From positions 53,815,057 through 53,879,056 of the forward strand of contig CM035236.1 of NCBI GenBank assembly GCA_020226215.1: a stretch of DNA of 64,000 nt. The letters are read 5' to 3'. The translations under genes and the position numbers were made by a program. This stretch comes from Sindora glabra (taxonomy: Eukaryota > Streptophyta > Magnoliopsida > Fabales > Fabaceae). This document shows, piece after piece, positions 33,187-45,450 of the stretch (position 1 is the stretch's first letter; the number at the start of each line of letters is the position of its first letter). Below the pieces are notes generated by a model that did not search any database, was not told the DNA's origin, and saw only the letters and a program-made list of their open reading frames with translations.

Positions 33187-35119
33187 GGCCAAGACTTCGG
33201 TACGCTAGACTCAATTAGGAAATATAAACTCGGGACACGTGTTACATTAGTTATCTTTGTTTTTTGTTTGATATCATAGGCTCAATGCAAGAAATTCTTC
33301 TCCCTTGTCAAATCAATTAAATGTTTTGGCAATGGCTTTGCTTTCTTGGCCGATGAACTCAGTTTGTATTATTTTATTTAAATAATAATTAAAAAATTAA
33401 TAATTTTTTATCAAACTTCAATATAATTATTTTTATGTTTTTTTTTAAATAAAGATAGTTAAAAATTAATAGTTCATTTCAAATTAATTTTTAAACTATT
33501 AACAAAAATTTTATTTTAAACATTAAATTTAATTATTAGTTTAAAATTTTTATCATAAAATATTATAAATTTGTATAAATTTAAAACTATAACTTAAAAC
33601 TTTTATACACTACACTTTAAAATAATGTAATATATATTAATTATGAAAAAATCTATGATTAATTACTAATATATATCTTTGTGAAATCTACAATGCTGTA
33701 TGATCAATTACAGATATTGTCACATGCTGTAATTAATTAGCAAAGTCTCTAAAGTATAGCAAATGAATTAGCTGACGTTTCCTTTTTCAAAAAAAAATTT
33801 TAACCATTAGGCGAGACGATTGCTCTTAGAATATTAATAGATTCGTCCTTTTTCGATAAGAATTATTTTTCAAATTTGAATTCTTGTTTATTATTCTTTT
33901 TTAAATACTGTTTAAAATTAATGTATAAAAATAAAAAATAAAAAATAATTTTAATTTTAAAAGAGATAAATTATAAATTACTAATATATTATTTACTGAT
34001 CCTATGTTTAAATATAATGGAACGTATGGAAACAAAAAAGATAAAAGAAAAGAAGTTAAAAAAATATAGAAAAGTACTTTTTTATTTATTGTTTAGATGT
34101 ATAGAAAATTGGTTAAAAATAATAAACATTTTAATTTTTTATTTTATTTAATTGAATTATAAAAAATAAAAATAATTTATTAAATAACAAAATTGTTCCT
34201 ATTTTTGGTCAACAAAATTATTTAATAAGCTTAAAATTTTTCATCCATTTTCTATACTTATTTCATGGAAAAATATTTTATTAATTCTCAAAATATTTTT
34301 TCACACTTCTTACCATATCACGTATTTTATAATATTCAAATTCTTGAAAATTTATTTTCAATGTTTTTTTTCATTCTTTTCTTTCCACTTTATGTTATAG
34401 ATTCAAATAAAAAATTAAATTAAATTAATAAATAAAGTTATTAAATATTAATTTAAAATTATTAATAATTTTAGAAGGAAAATAATAAGTATTATTTTAA
34501 TTTTTAAATAATAAATAAATAAAAATAAAATTTTCTCTAAAAATAAGACGAAAGTTGAAAATAAAAAATAAGAAATAATGAAAAATATCTTTGACTATAA
34601 CTTATAATATATATCAATGTATTAGTAATATATCATAGATTTTTTCATAATTAATATATATTACATTATTTAAAAGTGTAGTGTATAAAGTTTTTGAGTT
34701 ATAATCAAAGATAGTTTTAAATTTATACAAAATTATAATATTTTATGATAAAAATTTTAAATTAATAATTAAATTTAATGTTTAAAATAAATTTTTGTTA
34801 ATAATTTAAAAATTAATTTGAAATAAACTATTATTTTTAACTATCTTTATTTAAATAAAAACATAAAAATAATTATATTGAAATTTGATAAAAAAAAATT
34901 ATTAATTTCTTAGCTATTATTTAAATAAAGAAATAAATATAAAATGAGTCCATCAGCCACCAAAACAAAGCAAATGTTAGAACATTTAATTAATTTGACA
35001 AGGGACAAGAATTTCCTGCATTGAGTGTATGGTATCAAATCAAAAACAAAGATCACTAATGTAACATATGTTCAAGGTTTATATTCCCTAGTTGAGTCTA
35101 AGATGCCGAAGTCCTGGCC
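33187..35119. repeat. Large inverted repeat, two ~0.5-kb arms
   Basis: The left arm 33187-33676 and the reverse complement of the right arm 34612-35119 are collinear throughout. Shared landmarks are GGCCA-GACTTCGG, TAGACTCAA-TAGG, ATGTTACATTAGT or GTGTTACATTAGT, ATCTTTGTTTTT, CCCTTGTCAAAT, TTGATAAAAAA, CAATATAATTATTTTTATG and TAATTATGAAAAAATCTATG. The spacer of ~0.94 kb is AT-rich and non-coding. A transcript through it would fold into a long stem. It could be a fold-back element or an inverted duplication; the arms' outer ends show no obvious terminal motif or target duplication. Confidence 0.9.
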
Positions 35120-37059
35120 GTTTTTGAAGATGTGAGTGTTCTAGTATTGCAAATTTGTAAAAGGGCCAATATTGAGGAAAACGGGCATTGTGTCTACAAC
35201 CTTAAAATATGTACGTGTGTTTGTATTTAAGTCAAATAATTTAATGAATTCAATTTTAATTTAACATAAAATACGTGTATAAATTAAGTGAAATTTATTA
35301 TTAATCATGTTGAGGGGAGAATCATTTACTCAGAAAAATTCATGTAAAATTATGACCACTTACGAAATTACGAGTGAATGTTTTTCTGATTTATTCCAAT
35401 TTTTGAACAGTCTCGTGATACACTTTAATGATTCAAATCATCGAAAGTAAGACCTAACTTTCTTAAAAATTTGCTAATATCGGTTTCTCTTCCTTGGTTC
35501 TTCAGGTCGTTGGGTGGATCATCCACGACCAAAAAACCCAACACCCCCTAAAAGCATACCTTGATATGCCAGAATTTTATAACCGTTCAAATTTATTAGA
35601 CCTACAGTCCTCTCTTTCGCAATGGACTCAATTCCTTCGCCCTTGTTTAACATAGGAAGAAGACAAGATTTCATTTTGTTTTTAAATGAATTTCTTATAA
35701 TATTTGATTTCAAGTAAAAAAATTATTTTTTTTTCAATTCCTATTTTAATTACATTCATATTATTATATAATTCATCCAATTTCACAAAAATTACACCAA
35801 AATTCATTTTATTTGACCTTAAAAACATATTACACAAAATTTACCTTCTTTTTAATATTATATTTACCATGATACTATTAAAATTTAATTTTTACTTCAA
35901 TTCCATATACTTTTCAATGTATTTCAAATAAAATTCATTTATAAATAAATTGAAATTATTATTTTTAACAAAATTGCCACACAATTATAAATGAATTGAA
36001 ATCATTTCTATTAAAATGAAATGAAATCAATTCTAGAGAAGTAACATGCCAAACAAATCCTTAAGGTTGATCGATAATCTTCCTCAGTAACAAAACTGAC
36101 ATTGCAAGAGTCACAGCAACAAAAAGGTGCCACATTCATGTATTCAAAACTAGTGCAAGTATCCCAACACTGAAGAAATCAATTTTGACTGATACGTGCA
36201 TCGGATACACTAAAACAATCACTTTACAAGTTATCATTCATCTTTCAGCTAAAGTTTCTCATTTTTTACCCGACTCTATTTGCTATCTCAATAGTCTTTT
36301 CTTCATGTTGTGCTCATTCTACGCCCAATATATCGGAGCCCTGTGATATAAAATCATTTCATGTAAAGCAATTCAGAAATTGTATGTCACAAAATCCATT
36401 AATTAGATATTTGAGAATAAGACAGGTGCAAAAAAGGGAACTCAGTCCAGCAGCTGAAGGAGTTGTACGAACTTGTGTTTGATGTCCTAATAACCCTAAG
36501 ACAGTAGAGCTGAGAATGGGTAGCCATGAGATAGTTGAAAGGGAGGCACTGCTAACCTAAAATCAATCACAATAATCGCACAAAAGAAAATAGTTGCTGA
36601 ACAAATAAGTTAATTATGCATTACCTAAATTGAAGTGAACGTTGACATCGCTCCAATTCTCTGACCTCCACTAAACATCTGTGCCACAACAGGAAAATAT
36701 AAGATGAACAAAAATACTCACCGTACTCTTTATTTTATATTCAGTACTAGGATTTTCAAAACTTCACTGATAGTGTTGTGGCCAGTGGCCATCTCATACC
36801 AAGCAAATCAACAAATTATGTAACATAAGCAATGTTTCTCATATTTATTCAATCCTAGAATTGCAGAAACAGAACCAATTCATGGATAACATTATCAAAA
36901 CCCCCAAAAAAAAATAATAATAATAAAAATAAAGAAAATCCAATCTTTTACTCAGTTAATTAATAAACTGAACATTCTAAAATTACAAGTGATTGATCAA
37001 TTTCATCCACCTCTATTTACCCTCATCCCTTCACAGCCAAAATTTTGGAATTAGCTTAC
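35120..37059. other. Mostly non-coding; one unknown minus-strand frame
   Basis: At 35519-35713 a minus-strand frame reads KERTVGLINLNGYKILAYQG then MLLGGVGFFGRG. It is short and of unknown family. 35700-36055 is AT-rich, with GAAATGAAATCAATT-like repeats and CCAAACAAATCC at its end, resembling degenerate MITE sequence. At 36634-36680 an exon-like minus-strand block has a splice-acceptor-like GTTGTGGCACAG followed by MFSGGQRIGAMSTFTS and a stop. None of these is assigned. Confidence 0.3.
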
Positions 37060-37605
37060 TTATTGCAGACTTGATAGAATCCAGATAACTAGAGCTGATA
37101 AATAATAATGACGCCAATTTCAATAATATTTTAGTGCTAAATGAGGAAACCAAATTAACAATACGGTTTATGTTATCTTCAAGGCAGAACCAGCCATAAT
37201 AATATAGCTGGTATTTATCACAAAAAAGTTGAACTACTGCAAGGTCCATGTTAGAAAACATGCTTTCAGACCTGAAATGAAAATGAGATGATAACATCTA
37301 AGCAGTAGCGAAAGTAATATGAATAAGATGATATGAAATTAGACTATTTGTTTTTCACTTTTGCTATATTTATTGCCCTTACCATATATGTGTCTCTATA
37401 TCCAATATACCTTTTGCTTCCAAACTCCTGGAAATTAGCCAAAAGAGAATTTGAATAGAATAATATTAAAGTAGCAGCCACTAAACCAACAATACCATAT
37501 ATACAGCCCAGGGGAACCATCTAGGTTCCTGAGTATCCAAATACATAAGCACGGTTGATCGTAGTGGTCAATACAAAACCAATCAGAAACCAAGAATCTA
37601 TAATC
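37060..37605 (-). pseudogene. Proline-transporter-like (ProT/AAAP) pseudogene fragment
   Basis: Two degenerate exons. The upstream one (about 37605-37383) reads IDSWFLIGFVLTTTINRAYV, FGYSGT, stop, MVPLGCIYGIVGLVAATLIL, NSLLANFQEF and RYIGYRDTYM before GTAAGG. The next (37271-37060, after TTTTCATTTCAG) reads LKACFLTWTLQ, stop, FNFFVINTSYIIMAGSALK, then more stops. This follows plant proline transporters (ProT), H+-coupled plasma-membrane permeases for proline, betaine and GABA: the first two membrane segments and the SALKA region. In-frame stops and a missing middle of the protein show it is dead. The remaining exons were not found; the gypsy element starts a few hundred bases upstream. Confidence 0.8.
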
Positions 37606-38199
37606 TATGTTAAAGTTCAAAACAACAAAAAATCAGTAAAAAATAAATCAAATAATTATGGTTGTCTATATTTTGATCTTTTTCTATTATAAGAACAAAA
37701 ATCATAATACAAAATAAAGGTATTGCCAAATGATAGTTAATTCATTAATGCAAAATAAATCATTATTTACCAATTCAATAAATTCCCTTTTATGCCCCAT
37801 ACGAATTGACCAGCAAATTAAACTAATTCTAGGCACAATAGTTGAATTCTCATGCTGTAAAAAAACCTTTTGTGTGAATTTTCTCATAAATGCCTTAGGT
37901 TTGACCTGCTTTTCACTCACTGAAACTGATAGTATGGTTCAGAATTAGGAGAAAGATTGGGAAAGGGGGGAAAAAAAGGAAAAAGAGTCCAACTTTATTG
38001 CTAAGAAGATGGTCCCTGGTCAGTAACAGAGTTTACTGCTCAAAGAATGTGCAACTCACTTGAGCTGCTATTATAACTCTAGGTGTTTTGAAAGACCTGA
38101 TTCCCTCCCCTTCTCTCCTTTCCTAAAATTTTTCCTGCCCTTACATCTTTGTTTCCTGCTTTTTATACTACTTCCTGATTCTGTTATTCTAACAGAATT
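37606..38199. other. Unassigned sequence between ProT fragment and gypsy element
   Basis: It probably contains part of the gypsy 3' LTR, but no LTR partner could be matched at the 5' side. A minus-strand frame at 37702-37920 (VFLQHENSTIVPRISLICW, MGHKREFIELVNN) is open but unrecognised. Confidence 0.3.
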
Positions 38200-38210
38200 C
38201 TATTATTCTG

Positions 38211-41200
38211 TTATTCTCTTTCCGTGCTATTTCCTCTAACATAGACCTTTATTGGAGGTCTACTATCAATATCCCCCCCCCCAAAGTGCCACCTTGTTCT
38301 CAAGGTGGAAATCAAGAAAAGTGTCCTAGATGGTGGCTGTAGATTCCTAGCCATTGTAACAATCTGGTAAGTTGAGTCACTTAATGAGTACTTCCAGCTC
38401 TCCTTCAGGTCCTTCACAGGTGTTTAACACCTATTCCGGTATGACTTGTAATTCCCATTCATCTAATAACATTGAGGGTAAAGGTTAAGGGCAAGTTTGA
38501 GGAGGTAATACCTTCTTTAGGAGAGATACGTGGAAGACAAGATGTATAAGGCTATCTTCTAAGAGTTCTAGGCAACTCTGATACTCGGACTCGACATCCT
38601 CCCTTGCCATACCCATGTCAACACAATACGACACCGGTATGGATACGGAATATGAGTCTGACTTAGGGAGAAAATTTTGGACACAGCTATATAACCATAA
38701 CGTCTGGTGTTTAGGGGCGTTCATCCCAAAATGGGATAAAATTTCCTCCCAAAACGTTGGTGTGCGAATCCAAATTCTAATTTTGACATTCTACAATGAA
38801 TATCTCCATTACTCTATTTCATACAATGGAAGTCGGGATTGGAGTTGAAAAGCCAATGGCAGAGAATAGAAATGTCGGCAATGGGGGGGGGGAGAGAGAG
38901 GAGAAAGGGGTAATGACAAAGAAGATGGAAAAGAAAGTTTTTTTTTTTTAAATAGAAGTCAAAATGAATATTTATTATAACTTTAATGCTATTAAAATTC
39001 TTCTTATTAGTGTCTCGGTTATCTACTAAACACCTCTAATCTCTCCCATCAAGACTTATCTTCCCAATAACTATCTATTACACATTGATTATTTATTAAA
39101 AGTCAAAATAAATATTTATTAAAACTTTAATGCTATTAAAATCCCTTAATTAGTAATTCGGCTATCTACTAACCAATCTCTGTTATCAGGGCTTATCTTT
39201 CCAATAACTACTAATTAACTTTCTAACTACAAAATGTATTCTAGTATATAAGAATTGTTATCACTATTATATAATATTATATATTATATATCCAAATAAA
39301 AAAATAAAATTAATAGATAAGTAACATTAAACATATGTATAGCTTATCAAATACATATATACAATGATTCTATTTTTTTCTTCATTCATATCCCGTATCC
39401 TAAATTTGGACACTCATTAACCGTCTCCCCGTATTTTCAAATTAAAAATTTTTTATATCAGACTCTTGGATTCATACCCGAGTCGGACACCCGTATTCGA
39501 GTCCAAGCGTCATAACTAGGCAATAGGCAATCTAACTAATCCATTCCACCACTTGAAAGGGACCATAAAACTGTGGTCAGAGCTTCTTATTGAGGTGCTT
39601 AGCAAGGGATTTAAGATGGTAAGATTGCATTTTGAGATAAACTCAGTCTCCAACTTGGAATTCTACCTCTCTATGATGTTGATTAGCTTGAGCCCTCATC
39701 CAATCTTGGGCCTTGAGAAGATTGGCTCTTAATTTTGCTAAAATATTGTCTCTATCAGCAATGAGTTTATTAGCTTTCACCACTGCAAAAGTGATAGTAG
39801 TTCCTTTTAAGAGTATAGGGGAATCATGTCCATACAGAACTTCGAAGGGAGCCATTTTGGTAGTACTGTTGTAATTAGTGTTGAACCAAAATTCTGCCCA
39901 ACTTAGCCAATATGGCTATTGTTTTGGCTTTGCCTCTGTCAAACACCGTAGATATGTGTCTAAGCAGCAATTAACCACCCTTATTTGGCCTTCCGTTTGA
40001 GGATGGTATGCCATGCTAAATTTTAGTCTAGTACCTGCTAACCAGGGTAGTTCTCTCCAAAATTGTTCACCAAATATGCCCACTTTATGGCACTTAGCCA
40101 TCCTTCTACAATTAAGAAAGATTTGATCTTAGTCAGAAATAATTAATGTAAGGAACCCATGAAGTTGTACTACCTCCTTCAAAAATACTGTGATGACATC
40201 CTTAACTATAAAAGGATGGCTAAGTGCCATAAAATGGGCATATTTGGTGAAACTGTCAACTACTACCATTATAGTATCTTTACCTTGAACTCTAAGTAGT
40301 CCACCAATGAAGTCCATTGAAATCTCAACCCAAATATATTGTGGGATAGGCAAAGGTTGGAGGAGTCCAACAAGTGCCAAGGTTTTGTATTTGTTACATT
40401 GGCAAGTATAGCAAGCAGTTACAAACTATTGGACATCACACTTCATTCCTTCCCAATATACCACTATTGCTAGTCTTTTATAAATCTTGGAGAAACATGA
40501 ATGGCCACCCATGGAGAGCTATGAAACTCTAATAAAAAAGCTAGAATTTGAAGAGAGTTCCTTGGTAGAATCAATTTTTCTTTGAAAAAGAGTCTTTTCC
40601 CTTTTTTCCGTTGAAGATGATACCTCTAATGAGAGTTAGAATCGATCAACAAGTCCCTAATAATATTGCTCAGCTTATCATCCTTGTGTAATTCCCCTAC
40701 CCAACTCTCCAAATCATGGCTTTTAGCACTGTCGCAACTGCAAGTCATCTTTCTAGAAAGGGCATTTGCTACTAAATTGTCCTTTCCCAGTTTATATTGG
40801 ATTTCAAAATCAAACCCAATTAGTTTAAAGACCCATTTAAAGTATTCCTCACTCAACAAACGTTGTTCATTAAAATATTTCCAAACTCCATTGAGCGTTG
40901 GGTATGATAAAGTGTCACCCTATTAAGTAGTATCTCCACTTCTAGACTATCATCACTACAACCATAAACTCTCTTTCATACACAAATTTGTTTTAAGCCT
41001 TATCAAACAGCCCTTGGCTTAAGAAGGCTACTAGTCTATCCTCTCAAAATAAAATCGCATCTATTCTCTTGCTAAAAGCATCTATCTCCACTACAAATGG
41101 CTTAGAGAAGTCCAGGACTGTTAACACTGGAAGTAGTATCATTGTTGTCCTCAAATTGTCAAATGTTGTTTGTGCCTCTTCGCTCCATTTAAAACTATCT

Positions 41201-42599
41201 TTTTTCAACATTCAATCAATGGTTTAGCAATTTTGCCATAGTCTTTAACAAGGCACTTATAGTACCCTATGATTCCCCAAAATCTCCTTAGGCCTTTTAT
41301 ATCTTTCAAAACTAGCCATAACCACATAGCATCTATCTTATTGGAGTCAGCTACTACTCCTTTTACTAAAAGGATGTGCCCCAAGCATTCTAAGCTAGGC
41401 TGGCCAAAGGTACACTTCTTTTTGTTAATAAATAGGATATGCTCGTGTGAGTGTCTACAAGACGAGCCTTAAGTGTGATAACTGAACTTCCTCATTCAGA
41501 CTATAAACTAAGATATCATCAAAAAAGACTAAAACAAACTTTCTTAAGTAGAAACAAACTTTCTTAAGTAGCATTGCAATATTTTATTCATTAATGACTA
41601 AAATGTAAAGGGTGCATTGATCAAAACAAAAGGCATTACCCAGAACTCAGTGTGTCCTTCATGAGTGCAAGATGCTATCTTTTCAATATCCCCCTCCCTC
41701 ACGTGAATCTAGTAGCACCTAGATTTCAAGTCTATTTTAGAAAATATCATGGCCCCTCCTAATTCATCTAGTAATTTGTCCATGACTAGGATAGGGAATT
41801 TGTCAGGCACTATGATCTTGTTTAGATCTCTATAATCGCCATCTTTCTTTTTGACTAGAATGATAGGGTTGGAATGAGGGTTGGTACTAGGTCTAATAAT
41901 ACTCGCCTTTAGCATCCCGTTTACCCGCTTTTCTATTTCAGATTTCTAATGGTGAGGATATTTGTAAGGTCGGAGTTTGGGAATGGTTACTCAAGTGTAT
42001 GACATGATCATGCTTTTGATTCAATAGTAGCCCGTATAGTTCTTGGAATACATCCTCGAATTCATCCAGGATGGCCTCCACTGCTATTAGAGCAAGTTTA
42101 AGCTCTACCTCATGTACCATCACCTTATATTCCAGCAAAAAACCCTATCCATCATCCTTCAAAGCTTTTTCTAATGACTTGAAGGAAACCCAGGTCCTAG
42201 ATAGTGTTGGATCTCCTCTCACCACTTGCAGTCCTTTCCCTAACCTAACTTTTAGTGGCAATTTGCCAAAGTCAACCCTTGTTTCTCCTAATCTAGCTAA
42301 CCATTCTAGGCCTAAGACCAATTCAACACCTCTTAAGTTGAATAGGTAGAAATCGTGCAAGACTATCATATTTTGTAATGGTAAAGTTAAGCCCTTGCAT
42401 ATTCATTAACACTTCACCTTACGTCCATCCCCTACTTCCACCGAATAAGTAGGTGTTTCCTCCACAATTAGTTGGAGTTCCTCCACCAACTCCTTAAATA
42501 TGAAATTGTGAGAGGCTCCACAATCAATTAAAACAATTACCTTTCTTTTCTTTTTCTTTTTTTTTAACTTTACAATGCCCCACAACTTCCAAGAATTTT
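38211..42599 (-). pseudogene. pol pseudogene of gypsy element
   Basis: Protease: VLIDCGASHNFIF at about 42515-42535, with Cys where Ser or Thr usually follows the catalytic Asp. Reverse transcriptase: IILVKKKDGDYRDLNK and FSKIDLKSRCY in 41709-41915, active site FFDDIL at 41509-41526. RNase H: YKLGKDNLVANALSRK in 40740-40800. Integrase: DFIGGL, GKDTIMVVVDSFTKYAHFMA in 40240-40330, and MAPFEVLYGHDSP near 39850. The C-terminus has LVFHVSLLKKVLPP near 38500 and a chromodomain-like end with FGGGD and RPPIKVYV near 38250. Frames are broken by many stops, a 20-bp tandem duplication at 41531-41571, and the hAT-like insertion. Confidence 0.95.
38576..39515. mobile_element. Non-autonomous hAT-like element inside gypsy pol
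   Basis: This 940-bp insertion is flanked by a perfect 8-bp target duplication CTAGGCAA (38568-38575 and 39516-39523). The ends are imperfect inverted repeats: left CTCTGATACTCGGACTCGA, right (reverse complement) TTATGACGCTTGGACTCGA. Subterminal sequence is rich in GACTCG, GTATGGAT and CGTATTCGAGT words. Gypsy coding resumes on both sides when it is removed (EAYCL-like side near 39530, SLIHLVFHVSLLKK near 38580). The interior has a G10 run and (GA)n near 38883-38900 and no coding sequence. Confidence 0.85.
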
Positions 42600-43729
42600 T
42601 AAGGCTTTATAATTGCCTTCTTGTTGCTCTAGGGATCCCTTCTTCTCTATCACTTCTACCTCTTCTACTTTGGGTTGTTCCTCCATAAGCAATACTTTAT
42701 ACTGTTTGTTCTTGCATACATGCTCAAGGCCAAATTTTTCATCACACCTAAAACATAACCCATTTTTATCTTTTCTTGTAACTTTGCATCTGTTAGCCTC
42801 TTAAACCCTCCTACCCTACTTCTTGTTGTTCCTGTAGGTCTCTTGTTGCTACCAATGGAGTCAACTACCCTATTTCTACCCAAGGATCCTATTTGGGAGC
42901 TTCCTCTGTTTCCTACTTCATACGAGACTGTTTTTGCTAGTGGCAACCCCTTGGAGTTCGGTTTGCCATAGCCTCACATTACTATCCCTCCTCTGGTTAG
43001 GGCTTGATTCTTTTCATCAATCATTTGAGCAAAGTTCATCATATCAGCCAATGTTGTTGCTGGGTGCAATTTGAGCTCAGCTTTAACCTTTTTCTCTCAG
43101 CCCATTTAGGGAGATGCCTTTGAGGTATTCTGGGTTTGTTCCTCTTAAAGGGTCTACATACAACTAGAATTTCTCCTTAAATTCCTCTACCGTGGTGGTC
43201 TGTTTCAGACCTAGTAGCAACTCATAAGGGTTCTGCATCATAGAGGGCTGAAAATGTCAGATTATAGCTGTCTTGAATCCTTCCCATGTGGGATTTGGTG
43301 AAGTGGCTTCCCATCACTGGTACCAGCTAAAAGCTTTGCCTCCCATGGCCACCAAGATGGCTTGCAATCATTCCACTTCAGTCACCCCATTAATCTAAAA
43401 ATACCTTTCCAAGCAACTCACCAACCTATAGACGTCTTCCTCTACAAACAGAGGAATTTCCAGCTTCCTCCAACAATCTTCTATGATTCCCCCAATTCTG
43501 CTCTCTACTGCCTCTCCTCTTTCCCCAGCATTTGTTGATGCTCCTGAGGCTGTCCCGCCTTCTGGTCGGTGCATCTGAGCTTCCAACAGCTCTTTGACCC
43601 ATTTCAGCCTTGCATCACTCAATTTCTGGTGTGTCTCCCTTACCTCCCAGCCTCTGCAAGAATGCATCACCATTCTTCAAGAATCCTCTCAAGAGCCTCC
43701 AGCCAAGCTTCCATCTTTGAACGAACCAT
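42600..43729 (-). pseudogene. gag pseudogene of gypsy element
   Basis: It starts at the ATG at 43729 (MVRSKMEAWLEALERILEEW). A frameshift or stop follows, then KLSDARLKWVKELLEAQ, IPLFVEEDVYRLVSCLERYF, WEGFKTAII, FQPSMMQNPYELLLGLKQTT, DPLRGTNPEYLKGISLNGL. The zinc knuckle CFRCDEKFGLEHVC at 42715-42756 keeps all four metal ligands. The order and motifs are those of plant chromovirus gag, which forms the capsid. Stops near 43390 and 43140 interrupt it. Confidence 0.9.
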
Positions 43730-43800
43730 GTAAAGCTCCCAGGAACTGTATGCTGCTCCCAAGATCGTGGGAGCTCTAATACCAAAAACCATTTAAAAGA

Positions 43801-45059
43801 ACTAATTCAGCAGAACTTTGATCTTAGAGTTCCACAGAAAACTTAGACAAAGATGCATGATTCAATTTCCAACTGCAAGGCACACCAAGAAGAAGCAGAA
43901 GAAATATTCAACTCCAGCCACAAACTTCCACACAACAATTACATGGAGCAATGGTAATGACTAATAACACACTATTTAAAAAAAATTAAAATGTAAATTG
44001 ACTAAATTTAATTTCCACACGAACCTCCCCTTCACAGTTTTGCCACTGCAAACACACACAAAGCTACTGAACTGATTCTTTAAGAAACACTCCAGCAAGG
44101 GAAAAGTAGCAGGTGCATTCAGCCCATTCACAACAAAAGCAACCGATATATTACCAAGAAAAATACATTCTCAATTTTTCATTAGTACCTTATTAGAGCC
44201 TTTTCTTTTACTTAGAAAGCAAATCCAAGAAAGACAATTATTTGATAATTTGTCTTTGACTAGACCAGATTCTGCAGCTGATAAACTGTCTTCTAGCTGC
44301 TTTCAAAATTCTGCAACCTTGAATACTGATAGCAGAGGCTGTGATGTTAAAACAAAGTCATGAAACATAAACAACTACATGGATTACAACTTAAGTAGCT
44401 GTACATGTATAATAATCATGATAGAGAGAAACAGGAAGGACCTAAAAATCAAATAATCAAATCATGTAATTCGCTATCTCAGTCAAAAAAAAAAAAGAGA
44501 AAAAAGACATGTTGAAGTATCTGAAAATCAGAAGGCATGTGGTAGGTAGGTAATTTGATACTAACCTATTTCACCAAAGAATTGGATAATATTTACTAAG
44601 GCTTACCAAAATGGATAATCGAGTAGTGTCTAGTGCAGTGAACCATACCATAACAGATAGCAGCTCAGTTCCAAACATGATAAATTGATAACCTATAAAA
44701 TTACAGACTATCTCCAAGAAAACTGTTGGATATGATTCATTTTAGGAGAAGCTTAATTAAAATAAAAATAGATACAACTGTAAGTTGAATGAGGGAAAAG
44801 TTTCAAAGTGATATAGTAAATATAAAATACTTACAATGCTCCTTCTTCTCTCAGTAGAAATTGTGCCAGGGGCCATTGAACACTGAGTCACCACCTGAAG
44901 GTGCATTAGAGCTAACCATCTACCATCGTATAAATATAAAGCAGAGCTAGTAAATAGAAAAGGGCATTCGATTGAACAGAATGAAAGAATAACAAACACA
45001 AATGTTAACAAACCTGAATGATCAGCCACTCGTCATGATGGAGAACCAAAGCTTGAATG
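43801..45059. other. Probable gypsy 5' LTR remnant and unassigned DNA
   Basis: Sequence beyond the primer-binding site, about 43790-44050, should be the gypsy 5' LTR, but it does not align with the 3' side by eye. Farther right, minus-strand blocks bounded by splice-like sites were noticed: 44840-44935 ends at a GTAAGT donor, and 45012-45060 ends at CAG/GTTTGT. No family is recognised. Confidence 0.3.
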
Positions 45060-45068
45060 TCCATGTCC

Positions 45069-45108
45069 GAAACTTCTTGATAGTCGCTTCACTACTGTTA
45101 CAAGCCCT
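45069..45108 (-). pseudogene. Inverted copy of receptor-kinase VKRLSRS block
   Basis: On the minus strand this 40-bp block reads VVKRLSRSFGHG in part, matching the plus-strand IAVKRLSRSSRHG block at 45321-45360 at about 34 of 40 bases. It lies upstream of the P-loop exon and in the opposite orientation. Confidence 0.6.
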
Positions 45109-45122
45109 GGTTGAATATGCGG

Positions 45123-45450
45123 ACACCTTTTCTCAAAATGTGCAAAGAGTTCAGCTTGGCATCTGTAGTTCAAGCTAATAACTTTGGAGAAGGCAATTTT
45201 GGCCCAGTTTATAAGGTTAAAATAGGAAAGAATATGGTCTGATTTATAAATCGGCTACTCAGTAAAATTAACCGATGGCTATTCCATCATTACGTTAACA
45301 AAATAGAAGAAATCACTAAGAGGGCCTGTAATAGCAGTGAAGCGGCTGTCAAGAAGTTCAAGACATGGGCCGGCGGAGTACAAAGCAGCGAGGACGACGC
45401 CAATCTCAGCGGTTATGGAGGTAAGGAGACAAAAAGGGGAAGCAACAGAA
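45123..45450 (+). pseudogene. Receptor-like kinase fragment (kinase subdomains I-II)
   Basis: The plus strand reads KEFSLASVVQANNF then GEGNFGPVYKVKIGKNM (45144-45236), the juxtamembrane end and glycine loop of a plant S-domain or cysteine-rich type receptor kinase. After an 86-bp gap that begins GT and ends AG (45237-45322), the frame +1 to it reads GPVIAVKRLSRSSRHGPAEY. This holds the catalytic lysine of subdomain II (VAVKRLS). Nothing kinase-like follows. A simple GT-AG splice would not keep frame, and the rest of the kinase is missing, so this is a gene scrap. Minus-strand ORFs over the same bases are shadows. Confidence 0.75.

Larger units (their letters stand above)
38200..43800 (-). 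mobile_element. Chromodomain-type Ty3/gypsy element, decayed
   Basis: A minus-strand gag-protease-RT-RNaseH-integrase-chromodomain order identifies a chromovirus-like gypsy element. The primer-binding site TGGTATTAGAGC lies at 43773-43784 (reverse complement), beyond the gag start. Sequence at about 38240 on the minus strand reads TGTTAGAGGAAATAG and may begin the 3' LTR. Matching LTRs could not be aligned by eye, so the outer ends are uncertain. Many stops and a 940-bp insertion show it is inactive. Confidence 0.9.
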
